Origin: Lepus europaeus
Lineage: Eukaryota; Chordata; Mammalia; Lagomorpha; Leporidae
Direction of reading: 5' to 3'
Assembly (NCBI RefSeq): GCF_033115175.1
Contig: NC_084835.1
Coordinates: 87,665,948 to 87,729,947, forward strand
DNA length: 64,000 nucleotides
How positions within the stretch are numbered: position 1 is the stretch's first letter; each line of letters begins with the position of its first letter. Below, one piece after another: positions 1-10,095 of this stretch. The position numbers were made by a program, and so were the translations under genes. The notes beneath the pieces were generated by a model. The model made no database searches, was not told the origin of the DNA, and saw nothing but the letters and a program-made list of their open reading frames with translations.

Positions 1-1204
1 GGATCTACGCGGACAGCGCAGATGCACAGCCTGAGTGCGGACACAACACAGGACCCCAACATCTGAAAACCTGAGAGAGCGCCAGCTTTGGAGTGAGGTG
101 AAATCAGACTGCAGCAGCCCCATGCCACTGGTAATATAGCCAGAGGGGGAGCCTGGCATGAGTCTGACCTATAGCCCTGTTGGGGACAGGGTATCGGTTA
201 GCCTGGAGGGAAAGAGGGGCATATTTCTCTCTCCCTGCCCACTGCCAAAACACACCTGAGAGATGTTTTGGACACATGTAACAGCTGCATCAGCTCTTGT
301 GCACAAGCCCAACAACTGGCCAAGACAAGATACCATCTTGTCAGTAGCTGAGGTAGCAGGTCAGGTGTAAGTACCTGGTCACTGGTAAGGAGAAAAAAAC
401 ACCGTGAAATGAGAAGGAGCTGTGATCAGAGGCTCTTGGGTATGCGTGTGATTCAGAGTTTTTACCAGAAGGAAAAATATACATTCCCCATTGGCTTTGA
501 GTCTGGCTAGAAGGATTGCTAGAGACCTGGGCATGGAGGTAGGACTGTGAGGTACCCCTCTGGGGGCTCTGGGACTCAAACCACCAAGGCAGAGCACCCA
601 CAGGCAGCTGGCTCTGGGAACATGTCTGCCTGACTGTGGATGGGACAGGTTAGCATGGTGGAGAGGATCTTCTGCACTTTGTGACTAAAGGAGCTTTCTG
701 TGCTGAGACTGTGGGAATCCTGTGACTGCATGAAAGAGTACAGGATTTAGATGGGTCTCTGGGCAATCACTGTGAGTGAGTCCACATGCTCAGAGCTCAG
801 AGCTCCCCAGCTGCCTGGGGTGGGTCATTACAACAGGATCCATGTTCACACAGAGAACTGCATAGAATCTTTTTGTGATTCCTACAGCAGTACAAATGAG
901 TATTGCTCCCACTATGGGATAACACCAGGGCATTGATCACCTTGGAAGAGAGGAGGTGGGAGTGTGATTATTCCAACAGATGTGAGCAACTCTTCCCTGC
1001 TGATAAAAAACAGGAGCTCTATCATGCTCAACTTAGGTATCACCCCAGATACTCACTCCATCCTGGAGTACTGAACAGGGCTCTCGAGCCACACCTAGCA
1101 CACACCTCTAGGTAGTCAATGAAAGAGCAGATACTAAACTAAGCCACAGAGACATAATGAAAAGATAAAAACATAAAAGGAAAAAAAAACAAGTATTTCC
1201 ATGA
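1..1204 (+). other. L1 5' UTR of the old element
   Basis: This stretch precedes an ORF1 relic and is richer in G and C than the flanking genome, as expected for an L1 5' UTR, where the internal promoter normally lies. It contains short reading frames (for example 70 codons at 903-1115) with no recognisable product. The true 5' end may lie left of position 1. Assignment rests on position and composition, not on close alignment to the younger 5' UTR at 5441. Confidence 0.6.
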
Positions 1205-1393
1205 ATGTCTAAAACTAAATGCAGAAATTCAAAAAATAAGAATAAGGAAGACAATGTGAACCCCCTCCAAGGAGTACAAAAATGCTTCAGTATGAGAATA
1301 TGAAGATGAAGAAGTAGATGAAATGCTTGAAATAGATTTCAAAAGATTAATCATAGGACTAGTCAGAAGCAATGAGAAGCAAATTCACAAATT

Positions 1394-1740
1394 TTTTTAT
1401 TTTTATTTTTTTTTGACAGGCAGAGTGGATAGTGAGAGAGAGACAGAGAGAAAGGTCATCCTTTTGCCGTTGGTTCACCCTCCAATGGCCGCCACGGTTG
1501 GCATGCTGCAGCCAGCGCACTGCGCTGATCCGATGGCAGGGGCCAGGTGCTTCTCCTGGTCTCCCATGGGGTGTAGGGCCCAAGCACTTGGGCCATCCTC
1601 CACTGCACTCCCTGGCCACAGCAGAGAGCTGGCCTGGAAGAGGGGCAACCGGGACAGGATCGGTGCCCCGACCGGGACTAGAACCCGGTGTGCTGGTGCT
1701 GCAAGGCGGAGGATTAGCCTAGCGAGCCACGGCGCTGGCC
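1394..1740 (-). mobile_element. C-SINE, full length, young type
   Basis: A reverse-oriented C-SINE. It begins with a T-rich tail, then a polypyrimidine-complement segment (agagagagacagagagaaag), and ends at a GC-rich head complement (gagccacggcgctggc). Perfect 15-bp target-site duplications gcaaattcacaaatt flank it at 1379-1393 and 1741-1755. It interrupts an L1 ORF1 relic. Its body closely resembles the copy at 28126-28464, so both belong to a relatively recent subfamily. Confidence 0.95.
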
Positions 1741-1948
1741 GCAAATTCACAAATTAAAGAAATCCATACACAAAATGAATGAAAATTCTCGCATAAAATT
1801 GAGATTTTGAAGAGAAATCAAAATGAAATATTAGAAATGAAGAATCCCATATGTCAAATAAAAATACAGTGCAAAGCCTTAAAAACGTACTTGGTAAGGC
1901 AGAAAAAGGAATATCCAAACTAGAAGAGAAATCTTCGGAAATTTATCA

Positions 1949-1990
1949 GGAAGAAGAAGAAGAAGAAGAAGAAGAAGAAGAAGAAGAAGA
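1949..1990 (+). repeat. (GAA)n triplet repeat in L1 ORF1 relic
   Basis: A run of about fourteen GAA units lies in the coiled-coil part of the ORF1 relic. The intact ORF1 has only three to four such codons at the matching place (near 6803-6814), so the run grew after insertion from a short glutamate-codon seed. Confidence 0.9.
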
Positions 1991-4975
1991 AATAATTAGA
2001 AAAATTAGAAACAATGTTGGAGTTAATATGGAATACTGTCAACCAAACATATGGGTCTTAGGAGTTGTTTAAAGTGAGAAAAGAAGGATGGATTAGGAGC
2101 CCTATTCAGTGAAAAACTTACAGAAAACTTCTCTAATTTGGATAATGAAAGGTATGTCCAAATACATGAGGCACCTTGAACTCCTTATATACATGACCTT
2201 CATCATGACACATTGTAGTCAAACTCTCCAGAGTAAAACATAAATATTCTAAAATGGACACAAGAAAAACACCAAATTACTTTCAGAGGACCTCTGACTA
2301 GACTTCCAGCTGAATTCTCATCAGAAACCCTACAAGCTAGGAGAGAATGGAGAGACAAAGTCCAAGCATTAAGAGAAAAATACTCTCAACCCAGACTACC
2401 ATACACTACAAAGCTCACATTTATAACTGAAGGCGAATTAAAGACTTTTCATAACAAACAGAAATTGAAAGAATTTGTCATCACTGGTCCAGCCTTAAAA
2501 ATGATGCTTAAGGATGTGCCACACACAGACACAGAAAGAGAGTCATCATTATGAAATAATGTGGGTGCATAAAATCTCCCAGTAAAAGTACAAAGGAACC
2601 CCAGAGCAAACAATAGGAATATTTACAGAAAAATGGAACTGCCAAGTAGTTACTTGTCAATAGTACCTTGAAAGCAAATGACCTAAACTCTCCAATTAAA
2701 AGGTACAGTCTGCCTGAATGAATTAAAAAACAAGAACCATCTGTTTGCTGCATAAAAGTAACACACTTCACCAACAAAGATACATGCAGACTGAAAGCGA
2801 AAGGATGGAAAACATACTTCATACTAACACAAAGTAAAAATAGGCAGTTGTAGACATCCTAATATCAGACAAAATAGGCTTTAACACAAAAATGTTAAAA
2901 GTGAAAAGATGGGCACTATGTAATGATTAAGAGATCAACTCAACAAGAAGAATGTGACTATAATAAATGTATATGTGCTCATTTACAGAGCACCTGGTTA
3001 TTTAAAAAAATGTTAATGGCTCTAAAGGGAGACATAGACTCTAATACAATAATAATGGGGGATTTCAACACCCCTCTTTTATCAATGAAAAGATCAATAA
3101 GACAGAAAATCAACAACAACAACAAAGAATAATCTACACTATGGATCAAATGATCAAATGGACCTAACAGATACCTATGGGACCTTTCATTCCACAATTG
3201 GAGGTTACACATTCTCATCATTTCATGGAACTTTCTCTAGAATAGACCATATGACAAGCCATAAAGCAAGTCTCAGCAAATTCAAAAAAATCAAAATCAT
3301 ACCATGCATCTTTTCTGACCACAATGGAATTAAGTGGGAAATCAACAACTCAAGAATCTCTAGAATATATACAAACACTTGGAGACTGAACAATATGCTC
3401 CTGAATGAACAGTGGGTCATATAAGAAATCAAGAGAAATCAAAAAATTCAGAAAACAAATAAAGATGAAAATACAGCACATCAAAAGTTATGGGATATAG
3501 TAAAAGCAGTGTTAAGAGGGAAGTTTATAGATATTGATGTCTACATCATGATTGGAAAGGCAGAAAATAAATTAGCTATCAGTGTATCTCAAGGACCTAG
3601 AAAAACAACCACAAAATAAGTCCAAAATTAGTAGGAGAAAATAAACAATTAAAATTGAGAAGAAATAAATAGAACTGAAAGAAATACAAAATATCAGTGA
3701 AATGAAGAGCTGCTTTTTGAAAAAATAAGCAAGATTGATACACCATTGGCCCAACTAATAAAAAAAAGAAAAAAGAGGGAGAAGACCCTAATGAATATAA
3801 TCAGAGATGCTAACCAAAATGTAACATAAACCACAGAAATAAAAAGAATCATCAGGAATTACTACAAAGAGCTATATGCCAGAAATTGGAAAATCTAGCA
3901 GAAATGCATAGATTCCTGGACACATACAATCTAACAAAATGAGCTGTGAAGACATTGAAAACCTAAACAGACCAATAGCCAAGACAGAGATTGAAACATT
4001 AATAAAGAACTTCTCAACAAAGAACAGCACAGGGCTGGATAGCTTTATTGCTGAACTCTACCAGACACTGAAAGAAAAACTGATTCCAATTCTTCTCAAG
4101 CTATACAAAACAAGGGAATCCTGTGAAATTCCTTCAATGAAGACAACATCACCTTAATTCCTAAACCAAAAAAGATACAACAAAGAAAGAGAACTATAGA
4201 CCAATAAACCTATGAACATAAATGAAAAATCCTCAACAAAATAGCAGAGAATCAAATCCAATAACACATCAGAAAAATTATTCACCCAGTGCAAGTGGAA
4301 ATTATCCCTGATATGCAGGGATGGATCAACATTCACAAATCAATGAGTGTGATATAACACATTAACAAACTGAAGAATAAAATCTATGTGATTATCTCAG
4401 TAGACGCAAAGAAAGCATTTAATAAAATATAACATTCTTTCTTGATAAAAATTGTCAGCAAATTGGGAATAGAAGGAACATGTCTCAACACAATCAAGGC
4501 AATTCATAACAAACACACAGCCAGCATCTTATTGAATGGAGAGAAGCTGGAAACATCCCCATAAGATCCAGAGCCACACAAGGATGCCCATTCTCACCAG
4601 TACTTTTCAATATAATCCTGTAAGTTTCAGTCAGAGCCATTAGGGAAAGAAAAAGAAATCAAAGGGATACAAATTGGGAATGAGGAATTCAAACTATTCC
4701 TAATTGCAGGTATTAGTCTATATATATGGGAACCAAAAAACTCTACTAAGAGACTATTGGAACTCATAAAAGAGTTTGGTGAAGTGGCAGGATATAAAAT
4801 TAACACAAAAATTAACTAGCTTTTGCAACAAAATCAGTGCCAAAACCGAGAGACAGATTCTAAGATCAATCCCATTCAAAATAGCTACAAAAAATTAAAT
4901 ACCCAGGGATACATATAATCAAATATGTCAAAGATCTATATGATGAAAATTGCAAAACATTAAAGAAAGAAAACA

Positions 4976-5252
4976 GGGGGCCAACTCTGTGGCAGAGTGA
5001 GTTAAAGCCCAAAACTTCAGCCCCAGCATCCCATATAGGCACCAGTTCAAGTCCTGGCTGCTCCACTTCAAATCCAGCTCCTCACTAATGTGCCTGGGAA
5101 AGCAGCGGAGGATGGCCCAGTCCATGGGCCCTTGCAACCACATGGGAGACCCAGAGGAAGCTCCTGGCTCCTGCCTTCAGATCAGCTCAACTCCTGCTGT
5201 TGCAGCCATTTTTCTCTACATCTCCTTACTTCTCCATATAACTGTGTCTTTC

Positions 5253-5339
<87 letters not shown>

Positions 5340-5395
5340 AATGAGGGAGGGAGGGAGGGAGGAAGGGAAGGCAGGCAGAAAAGCACAAAAAAAAT
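4976..5395 (+). mobile_element. C-SINE with long purine microsatellite tail
   Basis: A plus-strand C-SINE with head near 4976 (ggggccaactctgtggcag) and body through about 5253 (tgtgtctttcaaa), inside L1 ORF2. Its tail has grown into a compound repeat at 5254-5370: (GA)n, then (GAAA)n, then (GGGA)n. The L1 ORF2 sequence resumes near 5396. No clean target-site duplication was found, probably because the A-rich flanks blur it. Confidence 0.9.
5257..5371 (+). repeat. Compound microsatellite (GA)n(GAAA)n(GGGA)n
   Basis: A continuous polypurine tract in three blocks derived from the tail of the SINE just upstream. Apparent Lys/Glu/Arg-rich or Phe/Leu/Ser-rich reading frames across it are repeat artefacts. 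Confidence 0.95.
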
Positions 5396-5423
5396 GGGAA
5401 AATCTTCCATGTTCATGGATTGG

Positions 5424-5440
5424 AAGAATTAATATCATCA
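5424..5440 (+). repeat. Left target-site duplication of composite element
   Basis: The 17-bp sequence aagaattaatatcatca recurs without mismatch at 10554-10570. Joining the flanks restores a colinear L1 ORF2 segment, which fixes the insertion limits at 5441-10553. Confidence 0.95.
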
Positions 5441-6364
5441 GAAGAGAGCGGCAAGATGGCGGAATAGGCAGGGAGCAGAATATTAGTCCGGGGGGGAGAG
5501 AAAGTTTAATATAAGTGGAGATACTGCAGGGTCAAGGAAGAGTAGGGGATGAAACAGCAGAGGAAACTCTTCCAGAACTAGTGATTCACAGTGGACCTGT
5601 GTGGAGAGCATGGGAGCCCAAGTTCGGGACACGAGCGGCAGACTCAACACACCAGCGCTGGAACGCAAGGTGAGCCGAACCTCAATAGCCCGAGACAACA
5701 GCGGGCAAGTGGAAAGAGGAGGCTAGAGGGAACGAGGCTTGAAACTCCGTGGGGAAAAATTCACCAGGCTAACTAGAAGAGAGAGAGGAAAAAAATTTAA
5801 AAAGTGACCAATACGGACACAAGTTTCTCTCTCTCCGCTCACCTCTCAAAGGCGAGCAAGACAGAGCAGGCGCCATTTTGGTCATACGTCATAAGCAAGG
5901 CGACTTCAGGTCAGCACCGGCCCTGAGCCTAGCAGAAACACCTGACTCTGGGGGGAGGGGTGAAATAACAGGAGATTAGGATCTAACTTGGCAACCCAGT
6001 GGGAGACTGCAGGAGAATTGGAGCCCAAACTGAGGGCAGCAGAGATTCCCTGTGTGGTCCTTGGGAAAGAGCTTCCGATCTCTGGCTCCTGTGGGTATAT
6101 CATTTGCCTGCTAACTACCTCCAATTACGTTCAGCTGTGCGGAATTACTTCCCTTTTGAATCAAAAAAAGAAAGAGAGATTTACCACACCTAACCTGGGA
6201 GTGTCATCTTTGACACACCCTCAAACTTGAGGAACCAAACACAGCTCTCAGTCCACACTCATCTCAAGCCTCTAAGGCTCCACTGAAAGCAGACAGTCCA
6301 CTTAATATAGAGCCATAGTATAACAAGAAAAAACACCACAGTGAAGAAACCAAATATCTCCAAC
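5441..6364 (+). promoter_or_regulatory. L1 5' UTR with internal promoter signals
   Basis: The element begins at its natural 5' end (gaagagagcggcaagatggc). The site GCAAGATGGCGGAA at 5451-5464 matches the YY1-binding core that sits at the 5' end of many mammalian L1s and sets their start point. A second, opposite-strand YY1-like core (GCCATTTT) lies near 5872-5879, closely followed by TACGTCATAA near 5885, a CRE/ATF-like site. The region is about 925 bp, GC-richer than its surroundings and holds no long frame. Promoter function is inferred from L1 biology; the motifs are seen. Confidence 0.65.
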
Positions 6365-7402
6365 ATGCCAAACAACAAAAGCAAAAACCAAGCTAACAAG
6401 AACAAGGAAGACACTATGACGCCCCCAAATGAAAAAGACACCCCAATTCAAGATTATGAAGATGATGAGATCGAAGAAATGCAAGAAGCGGATCTCAAAA
6501 AATTGATAAGAACATTAACAAGTTCTCAAAAACAAATTCTTGAACTACAGAAATCCTTAATGGACAAGATAGAAAATCTCTCTCGTGAAAATGAAATATT
6601 AAGGAAGAATCAAAATGAAATGAAACAACTAGTGGAACAAGAAACTGTGATAGGGATGAGAAATCATAATGAAATGAAGAATTCAATACATCAAATGAAA
6701 AACACATTAGAGAGCCTTAAAAACAGAATGGGTGAAGCAGAAGAGAGAATATCAGACTTAGAAGACAGAGAACAGGAAAGGAAACAGGCAAACCAAAGAA
6801 AAGAAGAAGAAATTAGAAATCTAAAAAAGATTGTCGGGAATTTACAGGATACTATTAAAAAACCCAACATTCAGGTTCTAGGAGTTCCTGAAGGCATGGA
6901 GAGGGAGAAAGGATTAGAAGGCATTTTCAGTGAGATACTAGCAGAAAATTTCCCAGGTATGGAGAAGGACAGAGGCATCTTAGTACAGGAAGCTCATAGA
7001 ACCCCTAATAAACATGACCAAAAGAGATCCTCACCACGACATGTTGTAATCAAACTCAGCACAGTGAAACATAAAGAAAAGATCCTAAAATGTGCAAGAG
7101 AGAAACATCAGATTACTCTTAGAGGATCTCCAATTAGACTCACAGCAGACTTCTCATCAGAAACCCTACAAACTAGAAGGGAATGGAGAGACATAGCCCA
7201 GGTACTAAGAGAGAAAAACTGCCAGCCCAGAATACTATATCCTGCAAAGCTCTCATTTGTGAATGAAGGTGAAATTAAGACTTTTCATAGCAAACAGAAA
7301 CTGAAAGAATTTGTTGCCACTCATCCTGCCCTGCAAAAGATGCTTAAAGATGTGTTACACACAGAAACACAGAAACATGGTCACCAATATGAAAGAAGGT
7401 AA
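6365..7402 (+). CDS. L1 ORF1: Intact L1 ORF1 protein, 345 aa
   Basis: An uninterrupted frame of 345 codons, close to the usual 330-380 aa of mammalian L1 ORF1p. I place the start at the ATG at 6365 (MPNNKSKNQ); the frame stays open for eight codons upstream but without an ATG. Residues 1-42 are polar and acidic. Residues about 43-165 are a coiled coil rich in Leu/Glu/Lys with stutters near 92-110, the part that drives trimer formation. Residues about 166-255 form the RRM-like fold (VLGVPEG at 171-177, EAHRTPN at 209-215, RHVVIK at 225-230). Residues about 256-330 are the C-terminal RNA-binding domain (YPAKLSF at 292-298, KLKEF at 312-316). The usual arginine-rich NNIR-type stretch before the RRM reads KKPNIQV. 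The protein would bind its own RNA and act as a nucleic-acid chaperone. No ORF2 follows. Confidence 0.93.
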   Translation: MPNNKSKNQANKNKEDTMTPPNEKDTPIQDYEDDEIEEMQEADLKKLIRTLTSSQKQILELQKSLMDKIENLSRENEILRKNQNEMKQLVEQETVIGMRNHNEMKNSIHQMKNTLESLKNRMGEAEERISDLEDREQERKQANQRKEEEIRNLKKIVGNLQDTIKKPNIQVLGVPEGMEREKGLEGIFSEILAENFPGMEKDRGILVQEAHRTPNKHDQKRSSPRHVVIKLSTVKHKEKILKCAREKHQITLRGSPIRLTADFSSETLQTRREWRDIAQVLREKNCQPRILYPAKLSFVNEGEIKTFHSKQKLKEFVATHPALQKMLKDVLHTETQKHGHQYERR

Positions 7403-7439
7403 AGGAAGGAAACCTCACAGCAAAAGATCACAGGAAGCT

Positions 7440-9200
7440 CAATTTCTCTTTGACATAGAATTAAACTCTGATGCTCTGTTAAAGCAATGTATTAAAGTAA
7501 TCTATTATGTTCTGTTGATGTCTGTTAAATTCTAATTGTTCAAAAACAGCTGAATTTTTATTAAGAGCTATGGGTTATTTAAATATGTGCTTTTTTCAAA
7601 AATTTGAATAATCACCTTGTAACAATGATCAAATTTGGTCTATGTTATGTCATGATTTTAAGGACTCTTATTTCAACCAGGTATTTTGGATTTTGAGCCT
7701 TCTTGGCATTCTTGACAGGCATTCAAAAAATCAAAGTTTCAAACAATCTGGTCTCTAAAATTTCCAGTACATCCTGGACTTTGGTTTTTCCAGTTTGGGC
7801 CCAACTGAAAAAATCGAAGGACCTATGTCTCTCATCTTATAGAGACACCAACTAATCAGTCTATTTGGATTATATTAGAAGGACTGTCAAGATGTGATGT
7901 GGTACCAGACTTTAAGTTTCTATAATGGAAAATGCTATTAATACAAATGTTTGAGAATTAAAAAGTCTAATGATCTTGTGTTACTAGACATGATAGTTAT
8001 CTTAATGAGAAAGCCCCAGAGGCCTAAAGGGTTAAATACTTGTAAAATCCTACAGGTGCTTTCAAAAATACTGTGAAGTAAGCAAGTGCCTCTTGTTGGT
8101 TGATGAGTTTATAATTTTAAACATGGCGACTTAAAGTCTTTTGTCATCCACAGTTATATATGATTTGCTGCTCATAAAACTAAAGCATTGTTGGTTCTGT
8201 GTTTAGCTGTCCTCCTATAGGTTCCTATGGACTTTTTCCAGCCACTTCTATTGTATTCAGTACTTTGGGATGGCTCTGTAAACAGATGAAGCCAATAATG
8301 TATTAACAGTACCAACTGAGAGAAAGTATGGTTAACTGAGGTTACTAAAAACAAAAAGCAATTCAAATCAATTGGCAATCTACAAAAAGAGTTAAAGATT
8401 TTAAAAGCTATTATTAAAATTGCTATATTGGTCTATTATGCTATGTTATATGTGTGTACATAGTGTATGTCCACATGGGGAAATTTTATTAAGAGTTTTA
8501 TTTTAAATGGCTTATAGATAAGATTGTCCATAAATTTAAGCTGCTAAAATCAATCAAAGATACATTTTAATTTGTGTGACCTGAATCTGTGTATCATATG
8601 TTTTAAACTTGTTGGTAGAAAGAAACTAAAAACATTTTAGATGGTTGTGCTTAAGTTAACTGGCTAAACAAACTACACCATGTTAGATATTTAAGAGGTG
8701 TTTTCAAATACATGATTCTTAAAATTTATAGAAGGCATTGGACCTTCTGGTAAATGTTTTCTTAAGTTGTTATCTAATGATTGAAACGGTTTGCTAAGCA
8801 TTCATGTGATATTGCTATTGTCAGCAAGCGATCTAGGACTTGCTCCCTCATTTCTCTATTCTAAGCCCAACTTGTTCTTTCATTTCTCTCTTCTCTTCAA
8901 GGTAGGAAACTAAGTCTATTATAAAGGAATCTGTAGGATGCACAATTTAATCTTTAGACCTTATAAAAGAGATGGCTAACATTTTTCTGTAATAGCATAG
9001 CCAAAATAAGAACTTAAATAATAATCTCATAACTAGATTCACTTCGCCATCAGCGAAGTATACAGTAAGTAGTAAAAACCTCCCTTTCAGACCAAAGGGA
9101 AAGAAAGTTTTAAAGTGAGAATATAATTTTCCTCATAGGCATTGTCTACCTTAGAAAAACTACTACAGAACATGCCTGTGACTATAGACTTGTAGTTCAG
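7440..9200 (+). other. Non-L1 AT-rich segment in composite element
   Basis: After about 7440 the sequence stops matching the L1 inter-ORF/ORF2 region seen in the old element (about 2550 onward). It is AT-rich, full of stops in all frames and has no frame over 75 codons. It is in the same insertion as ORF1, since the target-site duplications enclose both. It could be decayed upstream sequence of the retrovirus-like remnant that follows, but I see no motif that proves this. Confidence 0.6.
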
Positions 9201-9710
9201 GCCACTGAAGATTAGAGATGGGACTTGGGCACTGCCTTGACTTGCATCCTCTGGTCTGCTTTAACACAAACCAGGAGGAAAAGAAAGCTAGGCATCAGAA
9301 GCAATGGGTGGCAGGCCTATTAATGGCTGATCTGTACAGTGATCTGCCCTCAAGGAGACCCAACAGGCCAGTCCACTGCAGTGGCTTTCAATGTGGTAAG
9401 CCTGGGCTTCAGCAGAAGTCAGCTTGTGAAGAGCCCTGGCAGCTCTGCCAAGAGTTGGATCACTGGAAATGGACCTGCCCTGGAGTCGAAGGATGCCCAG
9501 GTCAGAGCCACAGATCTTATTGGCTCTAAGCTGAAAAGCCCTTCACTCAGCCCAGCTTCCAAAGTGACTACTGCAGCTGAGGGGATGGTCAAGTAGGGTC
9601 AGCAACATTGCAGGCAGAACTGTAAATTTCTTGTTAGAGATGCCCCCTGCCTTTTCCTGGCCAGCTCTCTTCCCAGGCCAGCCAAGTAATGAAAGTCAAC
9701 AGAGTGCCTT
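9200..9710 (+). pseudogene. Endogenous retrovirus gag/protease-like remnant (broken)
   Basis: A frame at 9218-9529 reads two degenerate zinc-knuckle-like units: FQCGKPG...C at 9386-9427 and CQELDHWKWTCP at 9446-9481. In the first the metal-binding His is replaced and in the second the first Cys is lost, so neither would bind zinc normally. A basic Glu/Lys-rich stretch (NQEEKKARHQKQ) precedes them, as at the end of class I (gamma-type) retroviral gag. About 150 bp downstream, past stop codons and a frame change, a short hydrophobic block near 9625-9670 lies where a retroviral protease begins, but its active-site triad is not intact. It is non-functional. The assignment to class I is inference from motif spacing. 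Confidence 0.5.
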
Positions 9711-10095
9711 CCCCTAGGAGGTTCACACCTCCCTTAGGATATACCCCATGTGAAGAGATAGATAGGTCTGGGCCTCTTAACTTACAAGGCCTAAAGCCCA
9801 CCAGATTATTATCAAGCCCCTTCTATCAGGTTCTATTTGCCTCTCAATCAGAAAACTTAATTGTAGTTTAGACAGCACCTTTCTTAGCTCCTCTAATAAT
9901 GACTCTGTCCTTTGTTCTAGGCCCTGTCTAGTGCACTTGGGCCTCATTCCTTTGTAATCATAACCTCTACTCTACCACCAATGGCTCTACTCCCAACCTG
10001 TGTGTACTGATGGTCCTCTTCCCCACTTAATGCTGTATAATTGTTCAAACCTGGTAAATGCCACTCTTAGGATCATTGGTTACTATCCTCACTCT
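9711..10095 (+). other. Non-L1 segment before L1 3' UTR
   Basis: No sustained frame and no similarity I can name. It links the gag/protease-like remnant to the L1 3' UTR, which begins near 10096 (tatgaccttgtctaaata), a phrase shared with the L1 copies at about 14095 and 16360. Confidence 0.5.

Larger units (their letters stand above)
1205..2552 (+). pseudogene. L1 ORF1 pseudogene, split by a SINE
   Basis: This is colinear with the intact ORF1 at 6365-7402: matching blocks include the acidic segment near 1300-1330, the RNA-binding part near 2280-2420 and the C-terminal KLKEFV-like segment near 2460-2480. It is broken by stop codons, frameshifts and the SINE at 1394-1740. In the coiled-coil part a GAA run (1949-1990) has expanded and would read as poly-glutamate. 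In a working L1 this gene encodes the trimeric RNA-binding chaperone that coats L1 RNA in the cytoplasm. No functional product is possible here. Confidence 0.85.

Noticed and set aside
1323..1757. 144-codon plus-strand frame
   Set aside because: It runs across the L1 relic and an antisense SINE; the same kind of frame appears at 28138-28446 and in other SINE copies.
1851..2072. 73-codon frame with a poly-glutamate run
   Set aside because: It is a fragment of a broken L1 ORF1 with an expanded GAA repeat, not a gene of its own.
5088..5432. 114-codon frame rich in Arg/Glu/Lys and its minus-strand Phe/Leu/Ser counterparts
   Set aside because: It reads through a C-SINE and its expanded purine tail; the composition comes from the microsatellite.
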